From Paenibacillus hunanensis (GTDB lineage: Bacteria; Bacillota; Bacilli; Paenibacillales; Paenibacillaceae), in assembly GCF_014645615.1 (NCBI RefSeq), contig NZ_BMMB01000014.1, positions 1 to 59,161 of the forward strand: a stretch of DNA of 59,161 bases, given 5' to 3'. The translations under genes were made by a program, and so were the position numbers. Below the pieces are notes generated by a model that saw only the letters and a program-made list of their open reading frames with translations, made no database searches and was not told the DNA's origin. The stretch's first letter is position 1; every line of letters begins with the position of its first letter. This document shows, one piece after another, positions 18,782-27,742 of the stretch.

Positions 18782-20827
18782 TCAGATCGTCGGGGTTCCG
18801 CCGCCTGGTCCACGGTTATCGCCGGAATCGTCATTTGGATTGTTCGGAATGTTACCGCCTGCTTCCGGAGAAGTCGAAGGAGTATCATCTTTATCCAGAC
18901 GAACCTGAGAGTCACCGATGCTATCGAAGGTTGGTTCACCAGCTTCATTAGGCGTGCCGTCGTTGCCGCCGTCTGTGCCTTCGCCAGTACCATCCAGAGA
19001 ACCTGTTTCGATCAGTTGCTTGATCTGTTCGAAGTCCAGTGTCTCCACTTCAAGCAGCGTTTGAGCAATCAGGTGCATTTCGCGAGAATGCTTTTGCAGC
19101 AATTCACGGCAACGCTCATACGAATCCGTAATGAAACGGTGCATTTCCTGATCGATCTCGTGTGCAATCGCATCACTATAGTTTTGCTCATGACCGAAGT
19201 CACGACCAAGGAATACTTGACCTTGAGAATTACCAAACTGCATCGGTCCAAGCTTCTCACTCATACCGTATTCAACGATCATGCTACGTACGATGCTAGT
19301 CGCTTGCTGGAAGTCACTGTATGCACCGGTACCAATTTCCCCGATGTACAATTCTTCCGCTACACGTCCGCCGAGCAGACCGGTTACTTTATCCAGCAGC
19401 TCTTGCTTCGTTACGAGTGTACGATCTTCCTTCGGCATCATGATCACGTATCCGCCTGCACGGCCACGCGGTACGATCGTTACTTTGTGTACCATATCCG
19501 CATGCTCCAGGAAGTAACCGACAACGGTATGACCTGCTTCGTGGTAAGCCACGATGCGTTTCTCGCGGTCGCTGATCACGCGGCTGCGTTTCTCTGTACC
19601 TACGATAACGCGGTCAATCGCTTCGTCTACCTCAGTCATGGAAATGTCACGACGGTTACGACGTGCTGCCAGAAGTGCAGCCTCGTTCAGCAGGTTCTCC
19701 AGATCCGCTCCGGTGAAGCCTGTTGTACGTTTTGCGATAATATCGAGTTTGACGTCCTTCGTCAGTGGCTTGTTGCGAGCGTGTACTTTGAGTACCGCTT
19801 CACGGCCTTTAACGTCTGGACGATCAACAGTAATTTGACGGTCAAAACGGCCTGGACGCAGAAGCGCCGGGTCGAGAATGTCAGGACGGTTCGTTGCTGC
19901 GACGATAATAATACCTTCGTTCGCGCCAAAGCCATCCATTTCAACGAGCAATTGGTTGAGCGTTTGCTCACGTTCGTCATGTCCGCCACCCAAACCGGCG
20001 CCACGTTGACGACCTACCGCATCAATCTCGTCAATAAAGATAATACAAGGTGCATTTTTCTTCGCATTTTCAAACAGGTCACGCACACGAGATGCACCGA
20101 CACCGACGAACATTTCGACGAAGTCCGAACCGGAAATGCTGAAGAATGGTACGCCAGCTTCCCCTGCTACTGCACGGGCAAGGAGCGTTTTACCAGTACC
20201 TGGAGGACCTACGAGCAGAACGCCCTTAGGAATACGTGCGCCAACGGTATTGAATTTGCGTGGATCCTTGAGGAAATCAACGACCTCCACAAGCTCCTGC
20301 TTCTCTTCATCCGCACCAGCTACGTCCTCAAATGTAATTTTTTTCTTCTCTTCGTTATACAGACGGGCACGGCTTTTACCAAAGTTCATCACTTTGCCGC
20401 CGCCACCTTGTGCCTGATTAAATAGGAAGAAGAAGAGGATAAACATAATAACGAGCGGGATCATTGAAGTGATAAAGGACAGCCAGATACTGTCGCCCTC
20501 CATCGGCTTCACAGTCACCTGCGTTCCTGAATTCGCCATCGCAGCATCTACTTCATCCAACGCTGCATCAGTGGCAGGGATGTACGAAGTGAATTGCTTG
20601 GATTTGGCATCAGCAGGCTGAGTTTTGTACTCACCGGTCACCAGGTAAGCATAGTTGTCGAATTGAAGCGTAACCGACGACACATTACCGGCAGCCAGCG
20701 CTGCTTTGAGCTGGTCATATCTTGGATTATCGGTAGTTTCGCTTCCGTCACTGACGTAACGGACGATGCCCACCACGACTAAGAAAAGTATTAAATAGAA
20801 ACCAGAATTCCGGATGAACCGATTCAT
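18782..20827 (-). CDS. ftsH: ATP-dependent zinc metalloprotease FtsH
   Basis: Membrane-bound AAA+ protease that extracts and degrades membrane and regulatory proteins. The 681 residues show two membrane segments (about 10-24 and 115-136), Walker A GPPGTGKT (207-214), Walker B FIDEID (264-269), the second region of homology near 313-329, and the zinc site HEAGH (429-433). The last about 65 residues are Gly/Asp/Asn-rich and unlike the core. A good promoter precedes it. Confidence 0.98.
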   Translation of the reverse strand: MNRFIRNSGFYLILFLVVVGIVRYVSDGSETTDNPRYDQLKAALAAGNVSSVTLQFDNYAYLVTGEYKTQPADAKSKQFTSYIPATDAALDEVDAAMANSGTQVTVKPMEGDSIWLSFITSMIPLVIMFILFFFLFNQAQGGGGKVMNFGKSRARLYNEEKKKITFEDVAGADEEKQELVEVVDFLKDPRKFNTVGARIPKGVLLVGPPGTGKTLLARAVAGEAGVPFFSISGSDFVEMFVGVGASRVRDLFENAKKNAPCIIFIDEIDAVGRQRGAGLGGGHDEREQTLNQLLVEMDGFGANEGIIIVAATNRPDILDPALLRPGRFDRQITVDRPDVKGREAVLKVHARNKPLTKDVKLDIIAKRTTGFTGADLENLLNEAALLAARRNRRDISMTEVDEAIDRVIVGTEKRSRVISDREKRIVAYHEAGHTVVGYFLEHADMVHKVTIVPRGRAGGYVIMMPKEDRTLVTKQELLDKVTGLLGGRVAEELYIGEIGTGAYSDFQQATSIVRSMIVEYGMSEKLGPMQFGNSQGQVFLGRDFGHEQNYSDAIAHEIDQEMHRFITDSYERCRELLQKHSREMHLIAQTLLEVETLDFEQIKQLIETGSLDGTGEGTDGGNDGTPNEAGEPTFDSIGDSQVRLDKDDTPSTSPEAGGNIPNNPNDDSGDNRGPGGGTPTI

Positions 20828-20856
20828 CCCCTACCTCCTCTCAAGACACTTAAATT

Positions 20857-20886
20857 ATTTTACCATAGCCCGTCTGGCGTTCTCAA
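20857..20886 (-). promoter_or_regulatory. ftsH promoter
   Basis: Minus strand: -35 TTGAGA at 20881-20886, 18-nt spacer, -10 TAAAAT at 20857-20862, about 30 nt before the ftsH ATG. Confidence 0.7.
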
Positions 20887-20968
20887 TAGATGCCAGAGCA
20901 CAATAACAGATATTGTCAGCTAAGACAGCCAAATCGCTACCCAAGCTAGCTTTCTGTCTATGAGGTTC

Positions 20969-20985
20969 AGAATACCAGGTATTCT
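20969..20985. promoter_or_regulatory. 17-bp perfect palindrome between hpt and ftsH
   Basis: AGAATACC-n-GGTATTCT (8-1-8) lies 12 nt after the hpt stop and about 85 nt upstream of the ftsH -35. It lacks a T run, so it is a poor terminator; it may be a protein-binding site. Confidence 0.4.
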
Positions 20986-20997
20986 CAGGCAAGGTAA

Positions 20998-21537
20998 TTA
21001 GCTCGAATAAATTTCCGGTTTTAAAATCCCGATGTAGGGGAGATTCCGGTAATGCTCAGCATAATCCAGACCATAGCCCACGATGAAAGCATCTGGAATG
21101 TTGAATCCAGTATAGTCTGCTTCAAGGTTCACGGTACGACCGGATGGCTTATCAAACAGTGTCACGACACGCACACTTTTCGCGTTACGGCCGTGCAAAA
21201 TTTCGATAAGGTAGCTAAGCGTAAGACCACTATCAATAATATCCTCAACGATCAGAACATCCCGATCTTCAACGGAAACATCCAGATCCTTGACGATTTT
21301 GACCACACCGGATGATTTGGTGGAAGCACCATAGCTGGATACTGCCATAAAATCGATCTCAAGTGGTACCTCGATCCGTTTTACCAGATCAGCCATAAAT
21401 ACGAATGCGCCTTTCAAAACGCAGATAACGAGCGGGTTGCGGCCTTTGTAGTCTTCACTGAGCGTAGCCCCCAGCTCCAAAATCTTCTGTTGAATCTCTT
21501 CTTCGCTGATGAGCACTTCTTTAATATCGTTGTGCAA
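20998..21537 (-). CDS. hpt: hypoxanthine phosphoribosyltransferase
   Basis: Salvages hypoxanthine and guanine to IMP and GMP using PRPP. The 179 residues carry the PRPP loop VEDIIDSGLTL (about 96-106). The start is TTG at 21537 with GGAGG upstream. It follows tilS and precedes ftsH, the standard Bacillales order. Confidence 0.96.
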   Translation of the reverse strand: MHNDIKEVLISEEEIQQKILELGATLSEDYKGRNPLVICVLKGAFVFMADLVKRIEVPLEIDFMAVSSYGASTKSSGVVKIVKDLDVSVEDRDVLIVEDIIDSGLTLSYLIEILHGRNAKSVRVVTLFDKPSGRTVNLEADYTGFNIPDAFIVGYGLDYAEHYRNLPYIGILKPEIYSS

Positions 21538-21592
21538 CTTGGATGAACCTCCTACATTATACTTATCAAGCTAAATCGATGGAAATCAAACA

Positions 21593-23026
21593 TTAATCTT
21601 CAGACTTTACAATTTTCATATAAAGACAGCGATCACTCTCAGAACGAACCAGCGCCTCTCGTGCACGCCGTAGCCCCGGAATCCATAATATGCGTCCGCT
21701 GGCATCGACCAGTAACGGCATACGATCGCGCTGAGATAATGGAATCTTGGCATCGATAAAAAGATTTTTTACTTTTTTCGTTCCGCCTCCGATCAGGGTG
21801 ATGATATCGCCCGGACGGCGGGAACGCAAATAAAGCGGAAAATCCAATTCATCCGCATCGAAAAACGCTTCGTCTGAAGAAAGCCTTAGCGCATCGGGAG
21901 AACGATCCTTTCCAGCCTGCATACTCACTTCCACTTGCATGGAAGCATCAGGTATGGATATGACAGCATTGGCATGCTGTACAGGAATGCAGAAGGGCTC
22001 TGCCTTCTGCTCGGAAGCACGTATCAAACGAATCTCATCATACTCTTTGAAGCAGATGACCCGACTTCCAACGTCCAGACTCCAGCTTGCGAGATCGCTT
22101 CGTTCAATCTGACAACGAATGATTTCAATTTTGTTGAAATCAAAGGTCTCGTTCGCCGATGACAGATAATTTAATATTAGTTTAATCAACCTCCGTTGTA
22201 AAGCGACAGGCACTGTACAAAAGGAAGCTGCGGAAAATGAAAATGATCCTGCTTTCTCTTTAACCAGTTTGGCATAGAGCGCCTCGGTCTGTTGCTGGAT
22301 ATAATCATTTTCTGTTCCGGCAATTTCAGCCAGCCTTGCAAGTGTAGGAACCAGCTGCCCGTTGAACTGCTCCAGAAAAGGAAGAGCGTCCAGTCGAATG
22401 CGGTTGCGTGTGTACTTACGCTGCCTATTACTGCTGTCCAGCCGATACGCCAAACCGCCTTGCTGACACACATGTACAAGGTCTGCCTTGTATATACGTA
22501 AAAATGGGCGAATAAGTTCCAGATTTTTTTCGACGCGATATATTTTCATTCCGCCGAGTCCTTCGGTCCCGGTTCCGCGCAAAATACGCATGAGTACTGT
22601 CTCGGCCTGATCGTCCATATGATGAGCAAGTGCAAGCGTAGTTGCTCCGTAGCGCTGCGCAGTTCGCTGCAAAAAATCATAACGCAGCTCACGCGCAGCC
22701 TCCTGTGCTCCCTGTCCGGTACGCTCCATATGAGCAGGCGTATCGACGCTTGCCAGCTCAAAGCGAATATCTAGCTCAGCAGCAATCCCTCGTACAAACT
22801 CCGCTTCCTCAGCTGACTCCTCCGGGCGAAAGCCGTGGTTCATATGCGCACAGATGAGCGTCCAGTTATATTCGCCAGATAGCGCATGCAGCACATGCAG
22901 CAGCGCGATGGAATCGGGTCCACCGGATACTGCGACAACGATCGTGCATCCCTCAGCCGCAAAGCCCCATTCACGACGCAGCTCCCGCACATGCTCCAGC
23001 ATATCGTGCCATGTCTGTGATCTCAT
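21593..23026 (-). CDS. tilS: tRNA(Ile)-lysidine synthetase
   Basis: Modifies C34 of the CAU-anticodon tRNA-Ile to lysidine, so that it reads AUA and is charged with isoleucine; normally essential. The 477 residues have the PP-loop SGGPDS (34-39), the N-type ATP pyrophosphatase domain, and the C-terminal TilS domain (SRRPGD onward). It overlaps no neighbour; hpt follows after about 55 nt. Confidence 0.96.
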   Translation of the reverse strand: MRSQTWHDMLEHVRELRREWGFAAEGCTIVVAVSGGPDSIALLHVLHALSGEYNWTLICAHMNHGFRPEESAEEAEFVRGIAAELDIRFELASVDTPAHMERTGQGAQEAARELRYDFLQRTAQRYGATTLALAHHMDDQAETVLMRILRGTGTEGLGGMKIYRVEKNLELIRPFLRIYKADLVHVCQQGGLAYRLDSSNRQRKYTRNRIRLDALPFLEQFNGQLVPTLARLAEIAGTENDYIQQQTEALYAKLVKEKAGSFSFSAASFCTVPVALQRRLIKLILNYLSSANETFDFNKIEIIRCQIERSDLASWSLDVGSRVICFKEYDEIRLIRASEQKAEPFCIPVQHANAVISIPDASMQVEVSMQAGKDRSPDALRLSSDEAFFDADELDFPLYLRSRRPGDIITLIGGGTKKVKNLFIDAKIPLSQRDRMPLLVDASGRILWIPGLRRAREALVRSESDRCLYMKIVKSED

Positions 23027-23130
23027 CCCCTGCTCTCTCCTATCCTCTCGTGTTGCCTGTGCGATTGCTCAAGGCGAGGCACGTCTATTACAATGTCACA
23101 TTATTAAATCCCCTATTCGCTGCCCCTATA

Positions 23131-24072
23131 TTAACCGCGAAAATAAATAGCCAGCAGTACAATCCCTAACCCGAATAAAGACCACAAAAACGCGCGGCGC
23201 AGTTGCACGGTCATCATATCATTCATATTGCGGCTTGCTGGCAAGCCAGAGCGACTGATCGCTCTCCAGCTATGGTAGGCTTCCCGGCTACTGCGGAACT
23301 CACCACGGACTGCCTTTTTGAGCCAATCGCTATATAGTCGCAGTCCGGGCGTCTGATCGATGAGCTGCACCAGATCGGATTCACCGCGTACCTGTGGTAG
23401 CTGCGTAGCAATAATCCGCTGAAGCCCCGGCTCATTGAACAGCTTGAGACAGATCACCGCAAAGGCAAACAGATCATAGGCATAATCGCCAACCCGATCG
23501 CCAGCATTCCAGTATTTACGATCATACCATTCGGTAAACTGGTGAATGCTCTGCCCTTGAGGACGAGCGCCTCCATAGTCGATCAGATCGACCCCACCCT
23601 CGTCACTCACAATAACATGCTCTGCCTTCAGGTCACCGAATACCCAGCCTGATTCGTGTAGCTCGGACAATAGCTCTAGCACGCCTGTGCCTGCCATTCC
23701 GATGCGGTCTGCTCCGCGTGCGCGTAGGAAGGCGCTAAGCGGCTGACCTTTTACATACTTCATCACATAAAAGGGAATGACGCTGTCATCCTGCTCATAA
23801 TCATCCACATCGTATAAATAACGGTTGGAGTCGTTGCGCCCGGTTATTTTCCAATGCTTATGTAAAGAAAAAAGGAGCTTGATCTCCGGCTGCAGATTAT
23901 GGTTCACGGTTGCCATCTTGAGTGCATAGAGTTGTCCCTGCATCGTGCTCACGAGATATACAATCCCGTTGGTGCCTTTGCCGAGTGTACGCTGAATCAC
24001 GTACTGCTGCCCTCTTGATCTTCCCGTTACCGTTGTGCCTGCCGGCAGTTCGGAATGTTCCATTGTCGACAA
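23131..24072 (-). CDS. YabT-like membrane-anchored Hanks-type protein kinase
   Basis: Probable serine/threonine kinase. From the chosen TTG start (24072, AAGGAG 8 nt upstream) it has 313 residues. A glycine loop (LGKGTNGIVYLV, about 30-41), the ATP lysine K52, a catalytic loop GDLKAEH (D148) and a DYG in place of DFG (D165) are visible. One hydrophobic C-terminal segment anchors it, catalytic domain inside. The frame is open to ATG 24129, which lacks a ribosome site. Position next to tilS and the C-terminal anchor match B. subtilis YabT, a DNA-activated kinase reported to phosphorylate RecA and AbrB and made during sporulation. Its usual neighbours spoIIE and yabS are missing here. Confidence 0.82.
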   Translation of the reverse strand: MSTMEHSELPAGTTVTGRSRGQQYVIQRTLGKGTNGIVYLVSTMQGQLYALKMATVNHNLQPEIKLLFSLHKHWKITGRNDSNRYLYDVDDYEQDDSVIPFYVMKYVKGQPLSAFLRARGADRIGMAGTGVLELLSELHESGWVFGDLKAEHVIVSDEGGVDLIDYGGARPQGQSIHQFTEWYDRKYWNAGDRVGDYAYDLFAFAVICLKLFNEPGLQRIIATQLPQVRGESDLVQLIDQTPGLRLYSDWLKKAVRGEFRSSREAYHSWRAISRSGLPASRNMNDMMTVQLRRAFLWSLFGLGIVLLAIYFRG

Positions 24073-24163
24073 CCGAGTCTCTCCTTCCTTCCAGATGTGC
24101 TTTTCCCAGTGTACCATATCCAGTTGCATTATTTACGATTCGTAGTTATTTTGATGAGAATGC

Positions 24164-24194
24164 AAAAAACCGCAGACGCTGCTGCGTCCGCGGT
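24164..24194 (-). terminator. terminator after the S1-domain gene
   Basis: Eleven-bp stem with one mismatch (ACCGCGGACGC / GCGTCTGCGGT), 4-nt loop, then a T6 run on the minus strand, about 30 nt past the stop at 24226. Confidence 0.9.
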
Positions 24195-24225
24195 CGTTAT
24201 TTATATACTGTATGCCAGGTGAGGA

Positions 24226-24735
24226 TTAGCTTCGCTTGGCACCACGGCCTCCACGCTTGGATTCCGTATTTTTTTTCAATGATGAAATACGTTCTTCGCT
24301 ATCCTTGAGGAAACGAGTCAATTTATCATCGAATGAAGCTTTAGGAGAAGAAGGCTTGTTAAAAGAACGACCTCCACGATCGCGGTTGAAACCACCGCCA
24401 CCACCAGGACGATCTCCTCCATCTCTGCCACCGCCACGTGATTCCGGACGAGGTGGTCTGGATGATGGTGGTCTTGAAGATGGTGCTGCTTCTGCTGGCT
24501 TGTCTACTGCTTGTTTAATCGAAAGTCCAATCTTTCCATCCTTGTCGACATTGATTACTTTGACTGTAACGACATCGCCCAGCTTGAGGTGGTCGTTAAC
24601 ATCCTTGACGTAATTGTCGGCAATTTCCGAGATGTGAACAAGACCAGTGACACCTCCAGACAGATCTACAAATGCTCCAAAGTGTGTAATGCCTGTCACT
24701 TTGCCTTCTAACTTGGTGCCCACTTCAATTGCCAT
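24226..24735 (-). CDS. S1-domain RNA-binding protein (YabR-like)
   Basis: Residues 1-73 form one S1 RNA-binding domain (GKVTGITHFGAFVDLSGG, LVHISEI). The following 60 residues are a Pro/Arg/Gly-rich RGG-like linker, and the C-terminus is basic. It has 169 residues; B. subtilis YabR is a similar S1 protein in the same place. The role is probably RNA or ribosome binding, but the substrate is unknown. It has its own promoter and terminator. Confidence 0.85.
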   Translation of the reverse strand: MAIEVGTKLEGKVTGITHFGAFVDLSGGVTGLVHISEIADNYVKDVNDHLKLGDVVTVKVINVDKDGKIGLSIKQAVDKPAEAAPSSRPPSSRPPRPESRGGGRDGGDRPGGGGGFNRDRGGRSFNKPSSPKASFDDKLTRFLKDSEERISSLKKNTESKRGGRGAKRS

Positions 24736-24803
24736 AGAGTAAAATGATCCTCCCTTAAAATGTACAGTAAAATCCTACTTGGATTGCTACCTGCGGTGAT
24801 TAA

Positions 24804-24832
24804 ATTATACCGGAAGCCCCTAACAAGGTCAA
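24804..24832 (-). promoter_or_regulatory. promoter of the S1-domain gene
   Basis: Minus strand: -35 TTGACC at 24827-24832, 17-nt spacer, -10 TATAAT (consensus) at 24804-24809. Confidence 0.75.
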
Positions 24833-24872
24833 CCGATAAACCCCCGTCTTACGGCTTATTTCGCGTCAATAT

Positions 24873-25244
24873 TTACTTATTTGCTGGTGGTTCGGTCGCC
24901 CAGATCGGTTTCTCACCCGGTAAATACATGCCATACTGCTTACGTGCAATCTGACCGATGTACTCTGGATCTTCCAAACGCTTCACCTCAAGTTGTGATT
25001 GATTCAGCGCGGCTTGTGTCTCGGCCTGCTTTTGCTGCTGCTCGGCAAGCTGCTCATGCTTGGCAGATAATTGCAGGGATTGGTTGATAAATGAATACAC
25101 CGCCCATGCCAGGAATAACGCCATGAACACCATCCAGAGCCGAAGACGCTTGCGCGCGCCAGGATTCGGTGACGGGGACGGTGATGACTGCCTTCTCTGC
25201 GGCTGCGGGCGACTGTTATGTACGGGTACTGGTTTTGGTATCAT
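24873..25244 (-). CDS. divIC: septum formation initiator DivIC/FtsB family
   Basis: Divisome protein that forms a complex with FtsL and DivIB outside the membrane. The 123 residues comprise a basic cytoplasmic tail (1-34), a single membrane helix (about 35-53), a coiled coil (55-92), and the DPEYIGQIARKQYGM end typical of the family. AAGGAGG precedes the ATG. In Bacillales it usually follows yabP and yabQ; both are absent here. Confidence 0.92.
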   Translation of the reverse strand: MIPKPVPVHNSRPQPQRRQSSPSPSPNPGARKRLRLWMVFMALFLAWAVYSFINQSLQLSAKHEQLAEQQQKQAETQAALNQSQLEVKRLEDPEYIGQIARKQYGMYLPGEKPIWATEPPANK

Positions 25245-25365
25245 CGGGGTTCCTCCTTGAACAATACTTCATATCGAGTCATCTGTCCGTTCCTTCGGAC
25301 AAATGGATAACATCGTAGTACGCTATATCATCATAACGAATTGATTCTGATTAACATAACTACCG

Positions 25366-25393
25366 AATATACCTTTACATTACCACAATTCAA
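25366..25393 (-). promoter_or_regulatory. divIC promoter
   Basis: Minus strand: -35 TTGAAT at 25388-25393, 16-nt spacer, -10 TATATT at 25366-25371. The divIC leader would be about 115 nt. Confidence 0.6.
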
Positions 25394-25428
25394 GAAAAAG
25401 TAACACTTTGTAACTAAAAGAAAATGAC

Positions 25429-25473
25429 AAAAAGCTACTTTGTCTGTCGAAAACGACGTCAAAGTAGCTTTTT
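25429..25473 (-). terminator. hup-rqcP terminator
   Basis: Fourteen-bp perfect stem AAAAAGCTACTTTG / CAAAGTAGCTTTTT, loop of 17 nt, about 85 nt beyond the rqcP stop. It can act on both strands. Confidence 0.85.
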
Positions 25474-25558
25474 GATATGTGATGGAGCAAATTCGTCGCC
25501 GCATCTGTATACCCGAGAACAAGCTTGTCCGCGAATGATCATCAGATTACCAGAGCAA

Positions 25559-25834
25559 TCAGAATAGATCGTTGCTTCGCGGAACCGCCTCTTCCTTGAT
25601 CAGCGTATACATCGTTGCTGCTTCGTCTTTGCGTGTGGTCTCTGCCAGACGTTCTACCCGAACGGTAACCAGCTTTTGACCGAACTGGACGGTGATCTCG
25701 TCGCCGACCTTAACCGTGGCGCTCGGTTTGGCCTCACGCCCGTTTAACAGGACTCTTCCCTGTTCAGACACATCTTTGGCCACGGTGCGGCGCTTGATCA
25801 GTCTGGACACTTTCAGGAATTTGTCCAGACGCAT
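25559..25834 (-). CDS. rqcP: S4-domain ribosome quality-control protein RqcP
   Basis: Small S4 RNA-binding protein (formerly YabO/YrfH-like) that helps RqcH add alanine tails on stalled 50S subunits. The 91 residues begin with the S4 core MRLDKFLKVSRLIKRR and GRVLLNGREAKPS. Its ATG overlaps the hup stop by one base (TAATG), so it is coupled to hup. Confidence 0.93.
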   Translation of the reverse strand: MRLDKFLKVSRLIKRRTVAKDVSEQGRVLLNGREAKPSATVKVGDEITVQFGQKLVTVRVERLAETTRKDEAATMYTLIKEEAVPRSNDLF

Positions 25835-26106
25835 TAGTTAACCGCTTCTTTAAGCTTGTTACCAGCTTTGAAAGCAGGTACGTTGGATTCAGGGATGTTG
25901 ATTTCTGCACCAGTTTGTGGGTTGCGACCAGTACGTGCAGCGCGTTTACGAGTTTCGAAAGTTCCGAAGCCGATCAGTTGAACTTTGTCACCTTTGGACA
26001 GTGCGCCGGAGATTTCATCCAGAAAACCGTTCAGTACAACTTCTACGTCTCTTTTAGTCAAACCGCTATTGTTCGAAATGTTGTTAATCAGATCTGTTTT
26101 GTTCAT
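25834..26106 (-). CDS. hup: DNA-binding protein HU
   Basis: Histone-like dimer that bends and compacts DNA. The 90 residues match the family along the whole length (MNKTDLINNI start, GFGTFETRKRAARTGRNPQTG arm). GGGAGG precedes the ATG. It sits between mazG and rqcP, an arrangement seen in Paenibacillus but not in B. subtilis, where hbs is elsewhere. Confidence 0.97.
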   Translation of the reverse strand: MNKTDLINNISNNSGLTKRDVEVVLNGFLDEISGALSKGDKVQLIGFGTFETRKRAARTGRNPQTGAEINIPESNVPAFKAGNKLKEAVN

Positions 26107-26195
26107 TATTAAAAGCCTCCCAAATTTTCAGAAAAATTCAACTGGGTCACATGTGCTGTCCCATGAACAGCATGTTAACACACAGCCGCTCTCTA

Positions 26196-26224
26196 AGTAT
26201 AGTACATTCTTGGCTCAAGCCCAA
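26196..26224 (-). promoter_or_regulatory. hup promoter
   Basis: Minus strand: -35 TTGGGC at 26219-26224, 17-nt spacer, -10 TATACT at 26196-26201. It lies just before the mazG stop, giving hup-rqcP a separate promoter. Confidence 0.6.
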
Positions 26225-26239
26225 ATTCCTGCAAAATAT

Positions 26240-27724
26240 TCACTTGTTTTGCGCCTTAGCCTCGTCCCACAGCCGATCCATTTCCTTTAAGTCCGCATCC
26301 TTCAGCGTGAGTCCGCGACTACGGAGCGACTGCTCGATATAGCCGAAGCGACGCTTGAACTTGAGGTTTACGAGCGCCAGCGCTTGCTCAGGATCAGCGC
26401 CCATGAAGCGTGCCACATTCACAGTACAAAATAGCAGATCGCCTAGCTCCAGCAGCTGCTCCTCAGCAGTTTGCCCGTCACGAATCGCTTCCTTCAGTTC
26501 TCCCAGCTCTTCATCAAGCTTGCCCAGTGCACCCTCTACATCGTTCCAGTCAAAGCCAACCTTGGCCGCTTTCTTTTGCAGCTTGTATGCGGTTAGTAAT
26601 GCTGGCAGATCGCGTGGAATGCCGTCCAGTACCGATGCCTCGTCTGGATTCTGACCTTTCAGACGCTTTTCTTCTGCCTTCATCGCATCCCAATTTTGCA
26701 GGGCTGCCTGTGCATCGCCAGCCTCACGATCACCGAACACATGCGGATGACGGAAAATGAGCTTGCGGTTCAATCCTTCGATCACATCATACACATTGAA
26801 TGTACCCGTCTCCTCTTCGATCTGAGCATGCAGCATAATTTGCAGCAGCACATCGCCCAGCTCTTCCTGCATATGATCCGGATCATCCTCATCAATCGTC
26901 TCCAGCACTTCATACGTTTCTTCAATAAAGTTCTGTCGTAGCGATTGATGCGTCTGCTCGCGATCCCATGGACAGCCACCTGGACTGCGCAAAATCTCCA
27001 CAATCTCATGTAACCGCTCAAAGGTGCGATAACGCACAGCCTCATCGTCTGTACGTGGTACATAGATCAGCGATAGATTACCATAATCCTGCACATGATC
27101 CAGCTCATGTAGCGGCACCTGACGAATCTGCTCCTGTCCCTGTACGCCAAGCGCATGAGCGACAGTCACCTCATAATCATCCGGATATAGCTCCATCAAG
27201 CTAAGCTTCACATCCGAAGCAGTAAACGTATCATAAACCTGTCCAATCACCGTATGCAAACGGGGCTGGAGCAGATGTGCGTTCAGTCCAGAAGCATCCA
27301 ATAGCTGGAAGCCTTCGATCGGGTCAAACCCAAGACGCGTAAACGCCGCATCCAAAAAGCTCTCGCCGCCCAGTACCTGCACATCGACTCCCAGTGCTTT
27401 GCCCTTTTCCCGCAAAATCTGCACCGTACGCTCCGCTACCATCGGGTGACCCGGAACTGCATAAACAATCTCCTCGCTGACTCCAGCATCGCTGGCTGCC
27501 TGTAACAGACGCTCTGCGATCTCCGCATACACCTCTGGAAAGGAATCTCGTGATTCATACACATCATCAAAGGTCACAAATTCGGCCGTGACCGCTGACA
27601 ATGCCGGATGATCCTTTGTGCGCACATAGAGCCGCTTGGCTGCCTGTAGCTTATTGTAAATGCCTACAGTGAGCTGGTCTGTATCGCCAGAGCCAAGCCC
27701 GACAATCGTAATTACAGCACTCAT
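26240..27724 (-). CDS. mazG: tetrapyrrole methylase-like / MazG nucleotide pyrophosphohydrolase fusion (YabN)
   Basis: House-cleaning NTP pyrophosphohydrolase. The 494-residue protein is a fusion: residues 1-220 are a SAM-dependent tetrapyrrole-methylase-like domain (TIVGLGSGD start, VPGHPMVAE), and 250-490 hold two MazG repeats with the metal-binding acids in EETYEVLETID and EELGDVLLQI. This fusion is standard for Bacillales YabN. The function of the methylase-like half is not established. Confidence 0.93.
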   Translation of the reverse strand: MSAVITIVGLGSGDTDQLTVGIYNKLQAAKRLYVRTKDHPALSAVTAEFVTFDDVYESRDSFPEVYAEIAERLLQAASDAGVSEEIVYAVPGHPMVAERTVQILREKGKALGVDVQVLGGESFLDAAFTRLGFDPIEGFQLLDASGLNAHLLQPRLHTVIGQVYDTFTASDVKLSLMELYPDDYEVTVAHALGVQGQEQIRQVPLHELDHVQDYGNLSLIYVPRTDDEAVRYRTFERLHEIVEILRSPGGCPWDREQTHQSLRQNFIEETYEVLETIDEDDPDHMQEELGDVLLQIMLHAQIEEETGTFNVYDVIEGLNRKLIFRHPHVFGDREAGDAQAALQNWDAMKAEEKRLKGQNPDEASVLDGIPRDLPALLTAYKLQKKAAKVGFDWNDVEGALGKLDEELGELKEAIRDGQTAEEQLLELGDLLFCTVNVARFMGADPEQALALVNLKFKRRFGYIEQSLRSRGLTLKDADLKEMDRLWDEAKAQNK

Positions 27725-27742
27725 CGCTTCTCCTCCGATCAG

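Noticed and set aside
18710..20425. 571-codon plus-strand open frame opposite ftsH
   Set aside because: It is the antisense shadow of a fully conserved ftsH; the translation is rich in Cys, His and Arg with no domain and has no ribosome site.
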